64,000 bases of DNA from NCBI RefSeq assembly GCF_036711975.1, contig NC_091968.1:4278001-4342000 (forward strand), read 5' to 3'. The position numbers and the translations under genes were made by a program. This document shows positions 21,710 through 33,800 of the stretch, piece by piece. Within the stretch, counting starts at the first letter, position 1. Each line of letters opens with the position of its first letter. Origin of the DNA: Onthophagus taurus (lineage: Eukaryota; Arthropoda; Insecta; Coleoptera; Scarabaeidae). The notes under the pieces were generated by a model. That model saw nothing but the letters and a program-made list of their open reading frames with translations, ran no database searches and was not told the DNA's origin.

Positions 21710-24700
21710 ATGGAGGACATTACCGGGGAAAACGTGACTACGTTGCTTTTGATGTGGGATTTTCCGGAATTAATAAACGATTTCGAGGGTGTGTATAATT
21801 TCGAAATCATATCTAATTAAAAATAATAAATTAATAAGTAAATTTTTGCCAAATTAATTTAGTTAAACCCATCAGTATAAGGACGCAATTTTTTTCGCTT
21901 ATCAAACGTTGGTAAGCGAGGTCGGTGGCGCCTAACAGCAAGCCGCACTATGATGATTCGGCGCCGCCTTTGCGGATTGGATTTAACCGTTTTTCTTGAA
22001 AAAATTTATTTTTTTTCTTTAGTTTATTATGAATAATGTAATGGTTTCCTTAAATTTTCGTGTAAAAACGTGCGCTAATGCATAGATGTTAATTTAATAT
22101 CGATTTTTACCTTATAAAATCGGGAGGTACATCGGGTTGTTGCCGAATAATAAATTTGTTTTATTTATAAATCTAATAATCACACTCAGCTACAAAATTT
22201 CACTTTCTTTTCTCCTCAACATTTAAGCAGTTGAGTGTTTTTAGATAATTTTGGGTTCCTTCTTGATTTCAAATCTGCCTTAGATTTTATTGTAACACGT
22301 CACGTTTTTTTCTACTTTTTTCAAAATTTTGGAATTTTTTATTCTTTTACAATTAAAAAAAAATAGTGTAAAAACCGTTAACTTATTTTGGAAAACAAAG
22401 TTTTCTGAACAAATAACATCAAAAAAACGAATTAAAAGTAGTACCTAAAAGAGAAAAATTTCAAAATTAAAAAAAAGAAATAGAAGAAAATGTGACCAGC
22501 AACCCAAAACAAATTAAAAACACTCAACGCCCAACTGTTGAGAAATATTACGTCACAGTGTAATTAAAACAATAACAATAATACCTTATACATTTTCTTT
22601 CAGAAAAAGGCGTTGATATTGAGGTGTTTAAGGAATTGAGTATATCAGATATTGATAACTTGATCCCGTTGGAATCATTTGGATTAAGAATTAAATTTAG
22701 ACAACGTTTGTTTCAATGGAAAGCGGAAAATGTAAGGTTAAACATCGGCAGGGTGGGATTTATCTTTCAATTACAATCAAAGGGTTGACCCTTTGAAAAT
22801 CCAGTCAATTTTACATATCTGTCTGCAATAGCCAAAAAAACTTTTCTACAACGCATGTTATAGAAAAGTCGCGGTGCGTACCAACGATACACACATAAAG
22901 GGTTAAATAATACTTTTAACAATTTTTTTGCTCAACTCTGAATATAACTTCGTGCAGGGTTAGTGCAAAATGCTGAAACAGTTAAAGAAAAAAGTTTCCT
23001 ACCCTTATTTTAATAGAACAGCATATTTTTCCATTTTCGGATTTAGAACCTAAATCTCGTCAAAATTTAAAAAATATGTTCCCAAATAGCAAAGTTTTTG
23101 ACCGTCCCGGGATTTTGTACTAACCTGGTGTAATTGGAAATATCGTATTCTTGTTTCGGACCTAATAATGTAAATACACTTAATACCATTTTGTTTAGGG
23201 TTATACGACGCCCTTGGCAACTACAATAACATGTAGTACTAGCTCTAATGTTAGTAGCTGGTTGGATAACAATTTACTTTCTCCCAAATCTACTTCCTCA
23301 TCTATAACATCAGATATCGTTCAAAAGGAAGGGTTAGAAAAGACATTAAAAAATTCTGTTAAAGGGCAGATAATATTAGAATATTATAAAAAAAATAAAC
23401 GACTTGACAAAAAAAGGCAAACAGATTTGGTGCACATCGTAACAGACTGTATGTTCCTGGCGCACAAAAAAATTTCTAGCGAGATATTTGAAATATATGC
23501 CAAACTAATTACAGATTTATTTCCTTCGGAAATTCAGGTATTAATATAAATTATTAATAACACATTAAGCGAAGTATTTTCATTATAGACAACATACTAT
23601 ACTCCACGGAGAAATAAAAAAAATCCAAGCGGCAAACTGTATGACCGGTATAATAACATAAAACATATAACGAAAAGGTTAAAACCAACTCAAGACAATG
23701 AGGATGTTGATAATGGTACCACTAATGTTTATAATGTAGAAGGTAATCTTAATTGTGTTTTATTTAAGTTATTGCAAATTGTATATATTTACAGACGAGA
23801 TAGAATATTACACGGCGTTTCTTTTAAGTAATTCTGATCCTGATTTATGGGATAAAGTGAAGGATTATTGGCAACGCACTGCCAACTATAGATTAAAATT
23901 ACTGAGATCGCCCGTAAATTCCCTTAATACAATTTTAAAAGAGTGGCCAAAATACAATGACTCGAAAGGATATGAATTGGTAATTGCATAGTTAGTTTTT
24001 AATATTTTTGACAGTTTGGTTTATCTTTGTTTAACAGATTAACATTGATTTCGACAACATTTACAAAGGGAAAGGATCACTTCTTTTAGATAATTTCAAT
24101 AGTTTTGTGAAATTGATATTACCGATATATTCCAGAGACATCCGAGACAAATTAAATAAGGAACACTTGGAGCAACTGCAAAAAAATACTGAGCTTTCAA
24201 AAGGTAAATATTATTGTGTACTTATAATGCCGAAATCTGCACTATTATTTTTCAGATTCAAGAGATTACTTAATAATTTTATTGTTGCATGCAATACTGC
24301 AGCCAAGGCGAATAAACAGGACTCACAAGCCAACAATTTTGGACTCGCAAGACGATTTTGTGTTGCACGTAAAAACTATAAACGATGTCTTGCCAAAGAT
24401 AGAAGCGGTAAGAGCTAATTACAGAGATAAGAAAATCAAATTACAACCACGAATAGTTGTTGTAGGCGTCGATAAAAATAAACTTGAAGATTTTTATGTG
24501 TATAGCGACTCTATAAGATACAAATTCAATTCATTTATAGAGTGTCTCGACATTACTATAAAATTAATACACGTGTTTAATTTAGAATTTTCACAAATTA
24601 GCAGATTAGTTTGGTTGTTTTTATCACGATATTTTTTTGGTATTTCGGATGAAAGTATTACTGTTGTGGATAGTTTAGTTGGTCAACTTAACATTGAAAA

Positions 24701-24710
24701 CTCCAATTAA
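21710..24710 (+). CDS. Element-encoded SAM-domain protein (7 exons)
   Basis: Exons 21710-21788, 22604-22731, 23199-23537, 23589-23742, 23795-23979, 24038-24203 and 24256-24710 join with GT/AG ends and matching phases into 1506 nt, 501 residues, without a stop. Residues about 12-68 look like a SAM domain, a helical protein-interaction fold: MWDFPELINDF, then FKELSISDIDNLIPL and GLRIKFRQRLFQW. A Ser/Thr-rich linker follows. The middle region contains SVKGQIILEYYKKNKRLDKK and a basic PRRNKKNPSGKLYDRY. The C-terminal exon is hydrophobic and unrecognised. It lies 23 bp before the transposase gene inside the same terminal repeats, so it is probably the element's accessory protein, in the role of plant TnpA (inference). 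Four of its six introns are only 51-58 bp. ATG 21710 follows a possible acceptor at 21682. Function is untested. Confidence 0.8.
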
Positions 24711-24713
24711 AAA

Positions 24714-24733
24714 TTTTTTTTTCTATCATAGCA
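24714..24733 (+). promoter_or_regulatory. Splice-acceptor-like tract before gene 2
   Basis: A T-rich run ending TTCTATCATAG lies three bases before the ATG of the transposase gene and directly after the stop of the SAM gene. It has the form of a polypyrimidine tract plus AG acceptor. Confidence 0.5.
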
Positions 24734-27229
24734 ATGTTCGGTTGTTTTTTGTGCAAACTTAAATTTAATACTAGTTCGGATGTTATAAATCATTTAAAAA
24801 TTTTTCACCGAGTTCCTTCCATTTTTAAATTCATTTGTACTTATCCCCAATGTACGCAACAATTTCAAAGTATTTACTCGTACAAAACTCATTTGAAAAA
24901 ACATGAAGCTAAAAATATACCGTTATGTAATACGTTAACAACACAATTTTTGCCAACTGATATGTTTCCAAATAGGGATGATTATAACGCAAGTACAGAA
25001 ACTGCCGTAACTTCCCAGCAAAAAATAGAACAGATAAATATTTGTCAGGCTAATAATGAAGATATTCGTTTTCGTGCATCATCAAGTAATTCTGTAAATG
25101 AAAACAATTTCTATATTGAAAATGATTTAATTGCATTCATTTTATCTTTACATAGCCAATATAATTTTAGTAGAAAAAATGTTGTTAATATTCAAAATTT
25201 AACTCAAACATCAATTACAGCCCCTATTTCAAACTTTATAACTAATAGTATTTTACCCTATACAGAAAATTCAGTTATCCACGATAAATTAGAAAGATTG
25301 AGTACATTCTTAAAAGACCCTTTTAAAACTATAAAATCGGAATATAAATTTTTTAAGCACATTAGCAGTATTGGCATATATAGTCACCCAAAATGTTTCA
25401 CAATAAATAACACTTTGACAGAAGTTGTAATTAATAATACGCCTACTATTGACGATAATGTAGTCCAAGGCTGTATTGTTGATGTACGTTTTCAATTTAA
25501 AAAATATTTTGAATGTGATGGTGTTTTGGAAAAAACTCTTGACAATATAAAACAAATTAAAACATGCCAGAAACTGTGCAATTTTATAAATGCTTCGACA
25601 TGGCGAGATAAATGTTCCAATAATCATAACTGTTCTAAGATTCTCTTGCCATATTATCTTTATTTTGACGACTTTGAAATTAACGACCCATTAAGCTCCC
25701 ATGCAGGAGTTCAAAAACTATGTGGGATATATTGCAGCTTTCCTACAATACCACAATATCAATTATCAAAATTAAGTAATATTCTTGTACTTGGCTTTAT
25801 AAAATCCATTGATATGCACACGTTTAGTAATAAACAATGTTTAAATAAGTTTACTGAAGATCTTAAGGTTTTAGAACAGGAGGGAATCATTCTTAATCCT
25901 GAAAAGGATAATACAATACGAATATATTTTAAACTCGGCCTTGTACTAGGAGACAACCTCGCGTTAAACGATATTTTAGGATTTAATGTTTCATTCTCGA
26001 GTACTTTTTTCTGTAGAATCTGCAAACGCTCAAAAATTCAAACACAAAGTGACGTACAACAAATGAACACATTTTTAAGAGACAAAAACAATTATATTAT
26101 CGATACTCTTATTGAGGATGCTTCAAAAACAGGTATTAAAGAACCGTCAATTTTTAATACAATTCCATCATTTCACGTGACTGAAAATGTATCTTTTGAC
26201 ATCATGCATGATCTCTTCAACGGCGTGTGTAACTATAATTTAGCCCATGTCCTCAATAATTTTATATACAAAAAGAAATATTTTACTTTAGAAATTTTAA
26301 ATTACCGCAAACAAATGTTCAATTACGGTCCTACACAAATAGGAAACGTCAGTTCCCCTATTAGGCAAAATAGTATCAAGACACACAATTTTAAAATGAC
26401 TGCTTCGGAAATGAAGTGCTTTGTACATTTTATTTTATTAATGATAGGTGATTTAATACCACTTGAGGACGAGGTGTATGAATTTTTGAATTTATTTGTT
26501 CAAATCATTGATATCATTTTACAAATTCATTTTACCGAGGCCGATTTGGCAAAGCTAGACAGTTTAATACAGAAACATCATAGAATGTATGTAACTCTAT
26601 TTACTGATCATTTAAAACCAAAGCATCATTTTATGGTACACTACACGTACGTTATCAGAAAAAGTGGTACACTTCGACACCAATGGTGCTTTCGTTTTGA
26701 AGCCTTGCATCAAAACCACAAATGTTATGCCAGAAATATCAGTTCAAGATTAAACATTCCATTAACATTAACTATTAAGACGCAACTAGACTTTGCTAAT
26801 AGGATATTAAATAAGAATTTTTTCGCCAGCGAAGTAGCTTATAAAATATCTACGACTGTGGATTTAGGGAACGGCAAATATGATTTATTTAGGGTTCAAA
26901 TTGATTTATCGTCAAGTGAAGGTTTGAACGAAGTTATGTATAAAGGGAGTAAGTACAAAAAAGGTTATGTGATTTTTGATAGCACTGAAGAACAACCGAA
27001 TGTTTATGAAATATTTGAAATTATTGTAAATAAGGATGTATGTTATTTTCTTTGTTTCCACTGGGAGGTAGTTGAGTACCTTCCACATTATTTAGCTTAT
27101 AAGATCGCTACAAATTCTACGTGTGCTGTAATTAAAAGATTGAATGATATTTGTAATGTTCCCACACATTTTTATTTTTTACCTACTGGAGAAAGGATTG
27201 TTAGGTTAGCAGGTATCACTTCAAATTAA
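24734..27229 (+). CDS. Zinc-finger transposase, CACTA/EnSpm-like
   Basis: A single 831-residue uninterrupted frame. Residues 1-56 hold two C2H2-type fingers (GCFLCKLKF ... HLKIFH; FICTYPQCTQQF ... HLKKH), probably for binding the element's ends. A low-complexity Asn-rich stretch follows to about 180. The core carries blocks typical of animal CACTA-type transposases: YYLYFDDFEINDPLSSHAG (about 308), IYFKLGLVLGDNLALNDILGF (about 396-416), a zinc-like FFCRICKRSK, and FDIMHDLFNGVCNY (about 488). Placement as EnSpm/CACTA is from remembered motif pattern plus the CAC termini; the KDZ group is the main alternative. All acidic blocks are intact, so the enzyme could be functional (inference). The start is the first ATG, directly after a splice-acceptor-like tract. 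A few lines of antisense frames are shadows. Confidence 0.85.
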   Translation: MFGCFLCKLKFNTSSDVINHLKIFHRVPSIFKFICTYPQCTQQFQSIYSYKTHLKKHEAKNIPLCNTLTTQFLPTDMFPNRDDYNASTETAVTSQQKIEQINICQANNEDIRFRASSSNSVNENNFYIENDLIAFILSLHSQYNFSRKNVVNIQNLTQTSITAPISNFITNSILPYTENSVIHDKLERLSTFLKDPFKTIKSEYKFFKHISSIGIYSHPKCFTINNTLTEVVINNTPTIDDNVVQGCIVDVRFQFKKYFECDGVLEKTLDNIKQIKTCQKLCNFINASTWRDKCSNNHNCSKILLPYYLYFDDFEINDPLSSHAGVQKLCGIYCSFPTIPQYQLSKLSNILVLGFIKSIDMHTFSNKQCLNKFTEDLKVLEQEGIILNPEKDNTIRIYFKLGLVLGDNLALNDILGFNVSFSSTFFCRICKRSKIQTQSDVQQMNTFLRDKNNYIIDTLIEDASKTGIKEPSIFNTIPSFHVTENVSFDIMHDLFNGVCNYNLAHVLNNFIYKKKYFTLEILNYRKQMFNYGPTQIGNVSSPIRQNSIKTHNFKMTASEMKCFVHFILLMIGDLIPLEDEVYEFLNLFVQIIDIILQIHFTEADLAKLDSLIQKHHRMYVTLFTDHLKPKHHFMVHYTYVIRKSGTLRHQWCFRFEALHQNHKCYARNISSRLNIPLTLTIKTQLDFANRILNKNFFASEVAYKISTTVDLGNGKYDLFRVQIDLSSSEGLNEVMYKGSKYKKGYVIFDSTEEQPNVYEIFEIIVNKDVCYFLCFHWEVVEYLPHYLAYKIATNSTCAVIKRLNDICNVPTHFYFLPTGERIVRLAGITSN

Positions 27230-28246
27230 TTTACAACTAATGATAGTAGTTTACATTTTCATTTGTTTTACAACTAATAAGTTATACCTGCTAACTAGGT
27301 ATAGTTGTACATTTTTTTGCATTGATCGGTAAAATATAACGCCATATTTTAAATTAAAAAAATACTTTTTACCCCTTGATTTGAAAATAAAAAGAACCTT
27401 AAATCTTCATTGTAAAAGTTAATATTTATCAATTCCATGAATCAAAGATCGATGAACATTTTTCGCAATTTACAATGGACATTTAAAACAATCTTTATTT
27501 TTAAACCTTTTGTTATTGACAATATGGTTATATATAGTTAAGTCTCAGAGTGATCTCTGAAAGATAAAATATCTTTAGTTTTAACTGTTTTTAAGATAAT
27601 AAACCTATAAGAAAAAAATTACTTTATAAAAAACGTTCTCTTTTCTTTTGTAATATCGTTCTCATTTTTTTAAATATTATAAATATTTTTGTGAAACTTT
27701 AAATATTTTTCACTATTATTTCCATTATTTACCTATATTTTTTACTAATAACAAGGTAAGTAAAAGTTGCAGGTTATTAAAATAACAATATAATTTTTTT
27801 ATTTTTAATAGTAAAAACATTTTATAATAACTAATTTGTACTTTAAAACGAAAAAACACTTATTTGGGTTAAAAAATAAAAAAAATTAAGTAAAGAATAT
27901 GTTTATTTAAACTAAAATACCGTTCTTTTAATAATAAAGTTGAATCAATTTTCTGCTAACATTTATGCATTATTACCTCAATAGCACAAAAATCTTACTA
28001 TAAAAATTAAGTCATTTTAATTTAAAAACCTTACGCATTATGTGAAACATTTAATAATTTTGAATTAAAAACTACATCTTTTTTCGAAAAAAGAATTCTT
28101 TTTAATATAACTAAGATTTTGATTTTTATAATAACATATTTTAGTAACTTGGGTTAACAATAAAACCTTTTGATTAAAATCTATATACGTTTTTTATTGT
28201 CGTAAAATGGAAAACCTTTAAATCCAACAAATTTTTTTTCTGGGTG
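27230..28246 (+). other. 3' subterminal region of the CACTA-like element
   Basis: Very AT-rich (over 80%). AATAAA-like signals near 27386 and 27598 could terminate the transposase transcript. No gene, and no obvious subterminal iterons on inspection. Confidence 0.4.
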
Positions 28247-28276
28247 CACTTATAACTTATAACCAATACTCAATGG

Positions 28277-28370
28277 ACCTTGCTAACATGCACTGACAAG
28301 CTGTCAAACCGCCATTTTGGCTCGAATATTTCGAATACACAGGCGTCATGAATCGCGGTACTTTGATTGA
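28277..28370 (-). mobile_element. MITE, other half (pair of 18545-18756)
   Basis: Matches the part of the 52765-53060 MITE that is missing from the 18.5-kb copy: GACAAGCTGTCAAACCGCC through AGGCGTCATGAATCGCGGTA, same orientation, ending in the TIR sequence GCGGTACTTTG. Confidence 0.7.
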
Positions 28371-28439
28371 AAGTTTTTGAGTATTTATATCAATACAATT
28401 GCTTATTGTTATTTTTATCCAGCTAAATGTTACAGGAAA

Positions 28440-29780
28440 CTTAGTACCAGAAAGAAGTCTCTTAATACACTGTAAAAACTGAATCTTCTAACCGCTTCTA
28501 AACTTCCAAGAAGTGTTTGGAAACACATAGCAAGAGAAGTTAACATTTATTCTGACCAGGCTTAGAACTTGGAATAATTTTAACGATTATTGTTTAAAAA
28601 TAAAATAAATATAATTTATTCTTTACAAAAGTTCAATAATAACTTAATAGATGTCTCTACTTCGTTATGATTTGCAAAACTTCTTTTAACATTTAATACT
28701 TTATTTTTAACTAAAATATTTATTTTTTTTATAATAAAGAATAATTTTTTAAAAATAACTTTTAATAGTTTAAGAAAGAATCATTCTAACCGCTTCTAAA
28801 CTTCTTTAAGAGGTGTCTGGACACACATAGCAAGAAAAGTTAACGTTTGTTCTGACCAGGATTGGAACTTCAAAGAATTGTTAGTAATTATGCTGGCCAA
28901 ATTGCAAGAAATAATCGATAGTTGGATACATTCTAGACAGTGTGAATTGGCTCCTAATTACATTGGTAAAGCTTTAAACTTCACTGAAATGTGTGGAACT
29001 GTACTGGATAAATGCCATACTGCAAGCTAAAGAATTAAGCTGGATATATTACAACCTACCCAGTAAGTCTACAATTGTACTAATATGATTCTAGACTACA
29101 AGAAGAAGTCTGAAATTACACAGGTAGGACTTCAGACTTTAAAAATCATCTTAAATCATAGTTAGATCTCAACAAAATGTCACAAATTCTTTGAACCAAT
29201 TTTAAACTTTTAGAAGATATATATAATAAAGGTTGAAGCTTCAGGATTATTTCGGGAATTAAGCTATACAAAGGGTAGTCTGTCTTTATAATAAAATTCT
29301 TTATTTTTTATTATTTTTATTAACTCTATTAAAAGCGCCATCTTTTAATAGAAATTAATTCTAAAATATTAATTAATTTATTATCGGCAATTATTTATGA
29401 AAAATAATTTTTTTAATGATAATTAATTAATAATTACAATATAACGATTATTGTTTAAAAATAAAATAAATATAATTTATTCCTTACAAAAGTTCCATAA
29501 TATCGGCAATTATTTATGAAAAATAATTTTTTTAATGATAATTAATTAATAATTACAATATAACGATTATTGTTTAAAAATAAAATAAATATAATTTATT
29601 CCTTACAAAAGTTCCATAATAACTTAATAGATGTCTCTACGTCGCTATGATTTACAAAATTTCTTTTAACTTGTAATACTGTATTATTAATTAAAATATT
29701 TATTTTTTCTTATTAAGTTATTAAAATATTATCAAATTATAATATAAAAATAATTTTTTAAAAATAACTTTAATTATCGG
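28440..29780. repeat. AT-rich repeat block with a 119-bp duplication
   Basis: Segments such as CTTCTAACCGCTTCTAAAC (28486, 28786) and AACGATTATTGTTTAAAAAT (28580, 29441, 29561) occur two or three times. 29383-29501 is repeated head to tail at 29502-29620 with almost no differences, a young tandem duplication. No gene. Confidence 0.7.
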
Positions 29781-29819
29781 AACGATTTTATTTATCATTT
29801 AAATCTAGTAATATTGAGT

Positions 29820-30013
29820 TTCGAAAGATTGGTCATCCTGCGATGACAATTCGCTCGTGCTCAGTGTGTGTTGGGTTCTTGCACCGTTCCGCCACACAAT
29901 CGGCTCTACTTTGCATGCGTTTAAGGAACAGGGTGTGACCGTGCTACACGTTTTAGAAGTCCCCTTTTTTTTCTACGACGGCGAGGACCCAAATCTCGTC
30001 GCTTTTTCCTCAG
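29820..30013 (+). promoter_or_regulatory. Moe: Candidate moesin promoter/noncoding first exon
   Basis: A GC-rich island in AT-rich DNA containing GCTCGTGCTCAGTGTGTG and ending in a strong donor, CAG/GTAAGG, at 30013/30014. A matching acceptor (CTCTTTTTCAG) ends at 30784, just before coding exon 1a. Together they would form a 5' UTR exon plus a 771-bp intron. A 119-codon frame here lacks family resemblance. Confidence 0.5.
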
Positions 30014-30784
30014 GTAAGGCAAAATTTAACACGTTAGCCACAGTAACAAGAGTCGGCCATGAATGGCTCGCGTACCCCATAAAGCCACCGGCTAAATCCG
30101 CCTGCAAAAAAAAAGTAAAAAATAACCCAACAAAAGACAAAATAACACACATCCCTTCATTCAAAATCGTTTATAGGTTAATCCTTTTCAGTTCGGAGAG
30201 TTTTAACTGCTCGTAGCGGGAAAAGTCGGTTAATTAGATTATTAAATCGATTGGGTTAGTAGCTTTTTCTCGTTTTATTATTTATTTTTTTTTATAAGTA
30301 ATTGTTTCTTGAAATGATAGGGGTCAAAACCATTAAGAATAAAATTCACCATTCAAAGAAGAAACCACTTGTTGCATCTTCTATATTATAGTCACACGTT
30401 CAATGCGTATTGTTTAACATAAAAAATTACTTTTTTTTTACTCAATAATTTGTATTTAACGTTAATAATGAGTTTTTATTTAAAAATTGATTTATTAAAA
30501 CGTCAATTTTGACAGTTCGAAATGTCAAAATGACAATTTTAACAATTTGAAATGTCAAAATGAGTTAATTAATTTTTGATCTTTTTTATATTTATTGGTT
30601 TATTGTTTTATTATTGATAGTTTTGTAAGAAACGAATTGATTAATTTTTATTCGTAATCGAAATTGCGAAGTAAAATTTATGAGTAATAACGCCCCGATA
30701 TGAATAAAGTTTATGAATAAACATTTTAAAATAAACAATACCAGGAATATTGTAAATTTGTTTTAATATTTTTCTCTTTTTCAG

Positions 30785-30832
30785 TTTACTGATTGCAGTT
30801 AGAAACTATCATTCTTCAAGATGCCAAAACCT
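30785..30832 (+). other. Moe: Moesin exon 1a (MPKP start)
   Basis: After acceptor CTCTTTTTCAG comes a 36-base leader and ATGCCAAAACCT at 30821-30832, then donor GTAAGT. Phase 0 joining to 40571 gives [18 protein letters not shown], matching the classical ERM N-terminus (human moesin starts MPKT). Only four codons, so easily missed by gene finders. Confidence 0.8.
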
Positions 30833-33800
30833 GTAAGTACACATTTTTAAAGGGGTATGATAATATTCCTTGAGATTTTCCTTCCAGATTAGATAGATAG
30901 ACGGGTTTAAATGTTATCTTTTATAAGTTTGACGTTTATTAGTGGATCTCAGAATTGTTTAAATTAGTACTACATAAATAATCCAAATTGCAAAAAAAAA
31001 CAGATTGTTTTACCTATATTTATACAATTTTTAGAAATGAGATAATGGTAACCTTGAGATTATCTTTAAATCTACCCAATTCAAATGGTTAATATAATAG
31101 TGACTATGCAATATACTAAATTTATTATTGGATCATTAGATAACAATTGGATCTTATTATTTTAGTGAAATACCAAAAAGTTCGTCATGTATTTAATTTA
31201 AATTTAACAAATATGTTCATGTTTATTATTAATTCTCAATATTTATTTCTTAAATATTCTTGGTAATCATTAGAAATAAATTAACGGTTTAGTCTGTGGC
31301 CTAAATGGAAATGATTTGCAAATATTACAAACCCGCCCTACCTTTGAGCATGAAAGGATTACATAAAATAAATGTTAATATTTTAAATATTTGTCAACGT
31401 TTTGTATAAATGATACGCAATTTTATGATTGGTTTTTTTATTTAATACTTTAATAAAAATGTTGTAAATAACGATATCATAAAATGCGACACGAACATTT
31501 TTAGCATACTATGAATTTCACTATGCAATATACAAAAATATGTTTCCATAGAAACTAGGGCGTACCTGCTAGAGCTTAGAAATTTTGAATCCCGGTTTTC
31601 GGTCAATCAATGTGAATCCCTGAATCCTGGTATTGACTCTTTTTTTGCTGAAACTATAAAAGAGAAATAAAAAACGCAAATTTTATTTATTGCACTATAA
31701 AACTTGAAACGAAGAAACAAAGTAACAAAAATAAACTATTCAAAATAAATATATTCAATATTAAAATAATCAACATATTTAGTAAGTATGTATATACCTT
31801 ATTCAAATATCCCTCTCTTTCCAGTTTTGCCGAAATACGGCATTTCTTCTTCAATTATTTATTCAAAAGAAAATTGTTTTGGTTTTGGAACAGTTGACTA
31901 CGACCCCTTTACGGCTTCCTGCAATTTTCTTTTTAGTATCTCGCAATCAGATCTGATTCATCTGATGATGAACAGGATGGTTGTTGTAGATCTTCAAGTA
32001 GTAGTGTTTCTTCTTCTGTAGCTGCAAGTGAGAGTCGTTTGCTTAATGAAACAATCCGCTACATTAGGGATGCTTTAGTTATGCGTGTATTTGCATGTAT
32101 TTGTAATGTATCTGAAATTCTGTGCAAGATTCGAAGTTTTAATGCATTTAGCAATTCCAAAGCAATTGAACCTTCTTGTTCACACAGCGTATTTGACATT
32201 AGTGAAGCCTTGGCAGTCAAAAGATTTGAATCTCTTCGATATAACGCATCTACTATCACTTTTACTTGTAACATTTTGTTGGTGAACTTTTAAACAACGA
32301 GAGGCGTCACAAAATTTTGGTTAAAGTCAACCCTAGAAATAACTAAAATCATGCTCTATGATGACACCATCCCTATACCCTTCTTCTACTTCATCATCAG
32401 AATCGTTATATTCTTGTTATATCACCATTTCTCTATCTCCTTCCGCTTCCCCATTTTCTACATTTTCATTTGTACTTTTGGTCTTATAGAAACCATTTGT
32501 TATGGCTAAATTTATACCATGAGCCAAGCATAACTTTCTAATTTAGTTTTCCTAATTTTATCATAACAGCTGCACCATCAGTAGTGATGCTAACTATGTC
32601 TTCATTAATTTTTAAACCAAACTTGCTAACTTTTCTTCAACTAATGATAAACATTTTTCTGCTGATACTGAATTAATTGCACGTGCTAACCTGATATTGA
32701 AATCCACTCATCGAATGTTATGCTGAATGGGGTGTACCTTTTAACTTAAACTACATATTTTAGAAGTTATTTTATCTTTAATTTTCTCAGAGTGGAGGAG
32801 AATCGCATTCCCTATTGTGGTTGAAGTTTTTGAAATATCTGCAAATCCTCTTGTTTGTAAACCTTCTGTGATGTTTTGAGAGGTAATAAAGAAATGAAAT
32901 GGCAAATTTTTGCATCATTTTGGCAACTTTGGAATTAGCTGCTAATCAGTTTCGGTTTCTTGGAAATAAGTAGACTATCAGTGTCGCTGGTAGTGGGCAC
33001 ATCTTTGCTTCACATTAAATTCATGAATTTGTTTTCAAATGGGTATGAAGATCACTAGTTGCTCCATCAACTAGCACTTTATTTTCTTCGAAAATTTTTT
33101 ACATTTAGCAATCTGCCTGTTGACATCTATTAGGAAATGTTACCACACTGATGTTTCATCATACCCTTTTCTATGATCGATAAATAGTTTTTTATTATAT
33201 AGTTGTAAACTGAATTGTTGTTAATTGTGCCTTCTAGCTTTTAACAAGTCCTAACTGGAATTATAATACAGCGCGTCAGCACGCCGTTTAGCAAGCACTA
33301 CCACTACCCCAAAAAGCTGAATCGATAAATTAATACCAAATACCGGTATTTACGTATGAATAACGTTCAAAATTAAATACTGCAACAATTTTGTCCAAGA
33401 TTCCGGTTTTGGAAATCCCGGAATTCCGGTATTGTAAGCTAGCATCTACTTACTTTGAGTTAGTTCTACTTTTCGTTTTAGCCGTCTTCAAGGACGTGCG
33501 GCTAAACCCAAATGATTCTAGTTCTAGGTATATTATTATTATTATTGCTGCCGGGCTGAGGAGAGCGGCCCCTCTCGTTACGGCGACCTATAAGATCTAT
33601 TGTAACTTTAGCCCTCCAAAGGTTTAGAGCAAATGTAGGTCCTTAATGAACCTTAGTATTGTCCTGAGGTCTTGAACCTTTATGTCGGTAGGTAACAGGG
33701 GAGTTTTACCGAAGACGTTGTGCCTTAGACGGCCTCTGGCGACGCAATGGCACAGTATATGTTCAGCAGTTTCTGACTCGTCGTTGCATAGTCGACAAGT

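Larger units (their letters stand above)
21095..28246 (+). mobile_element. Two-gene CACTA-like (EnSpm) transposon, 7.15 kb
   Basis: The left end reads CACTGAGAGAAAAATGG; the right end, read inward, is CACCCAGAAAAAAAAT. Both start CAC and agree at most purine positions, and CA flanks both sides as a possible 2-bp duplication. The interior carries two complete + strand genes and nothing else recognisable. End similarity to the neighbouring MITE supports the left boundary. The right boundary is less certain because the TIR is imperfect. Confidence 0.65.

Noticed and set aside
29857..30216. 119-codon frame near the moesin leader
   Set aside because: It runs through a strong donor (CAG/GTAAGG) and resembles no family; better read as a noncoding exon.
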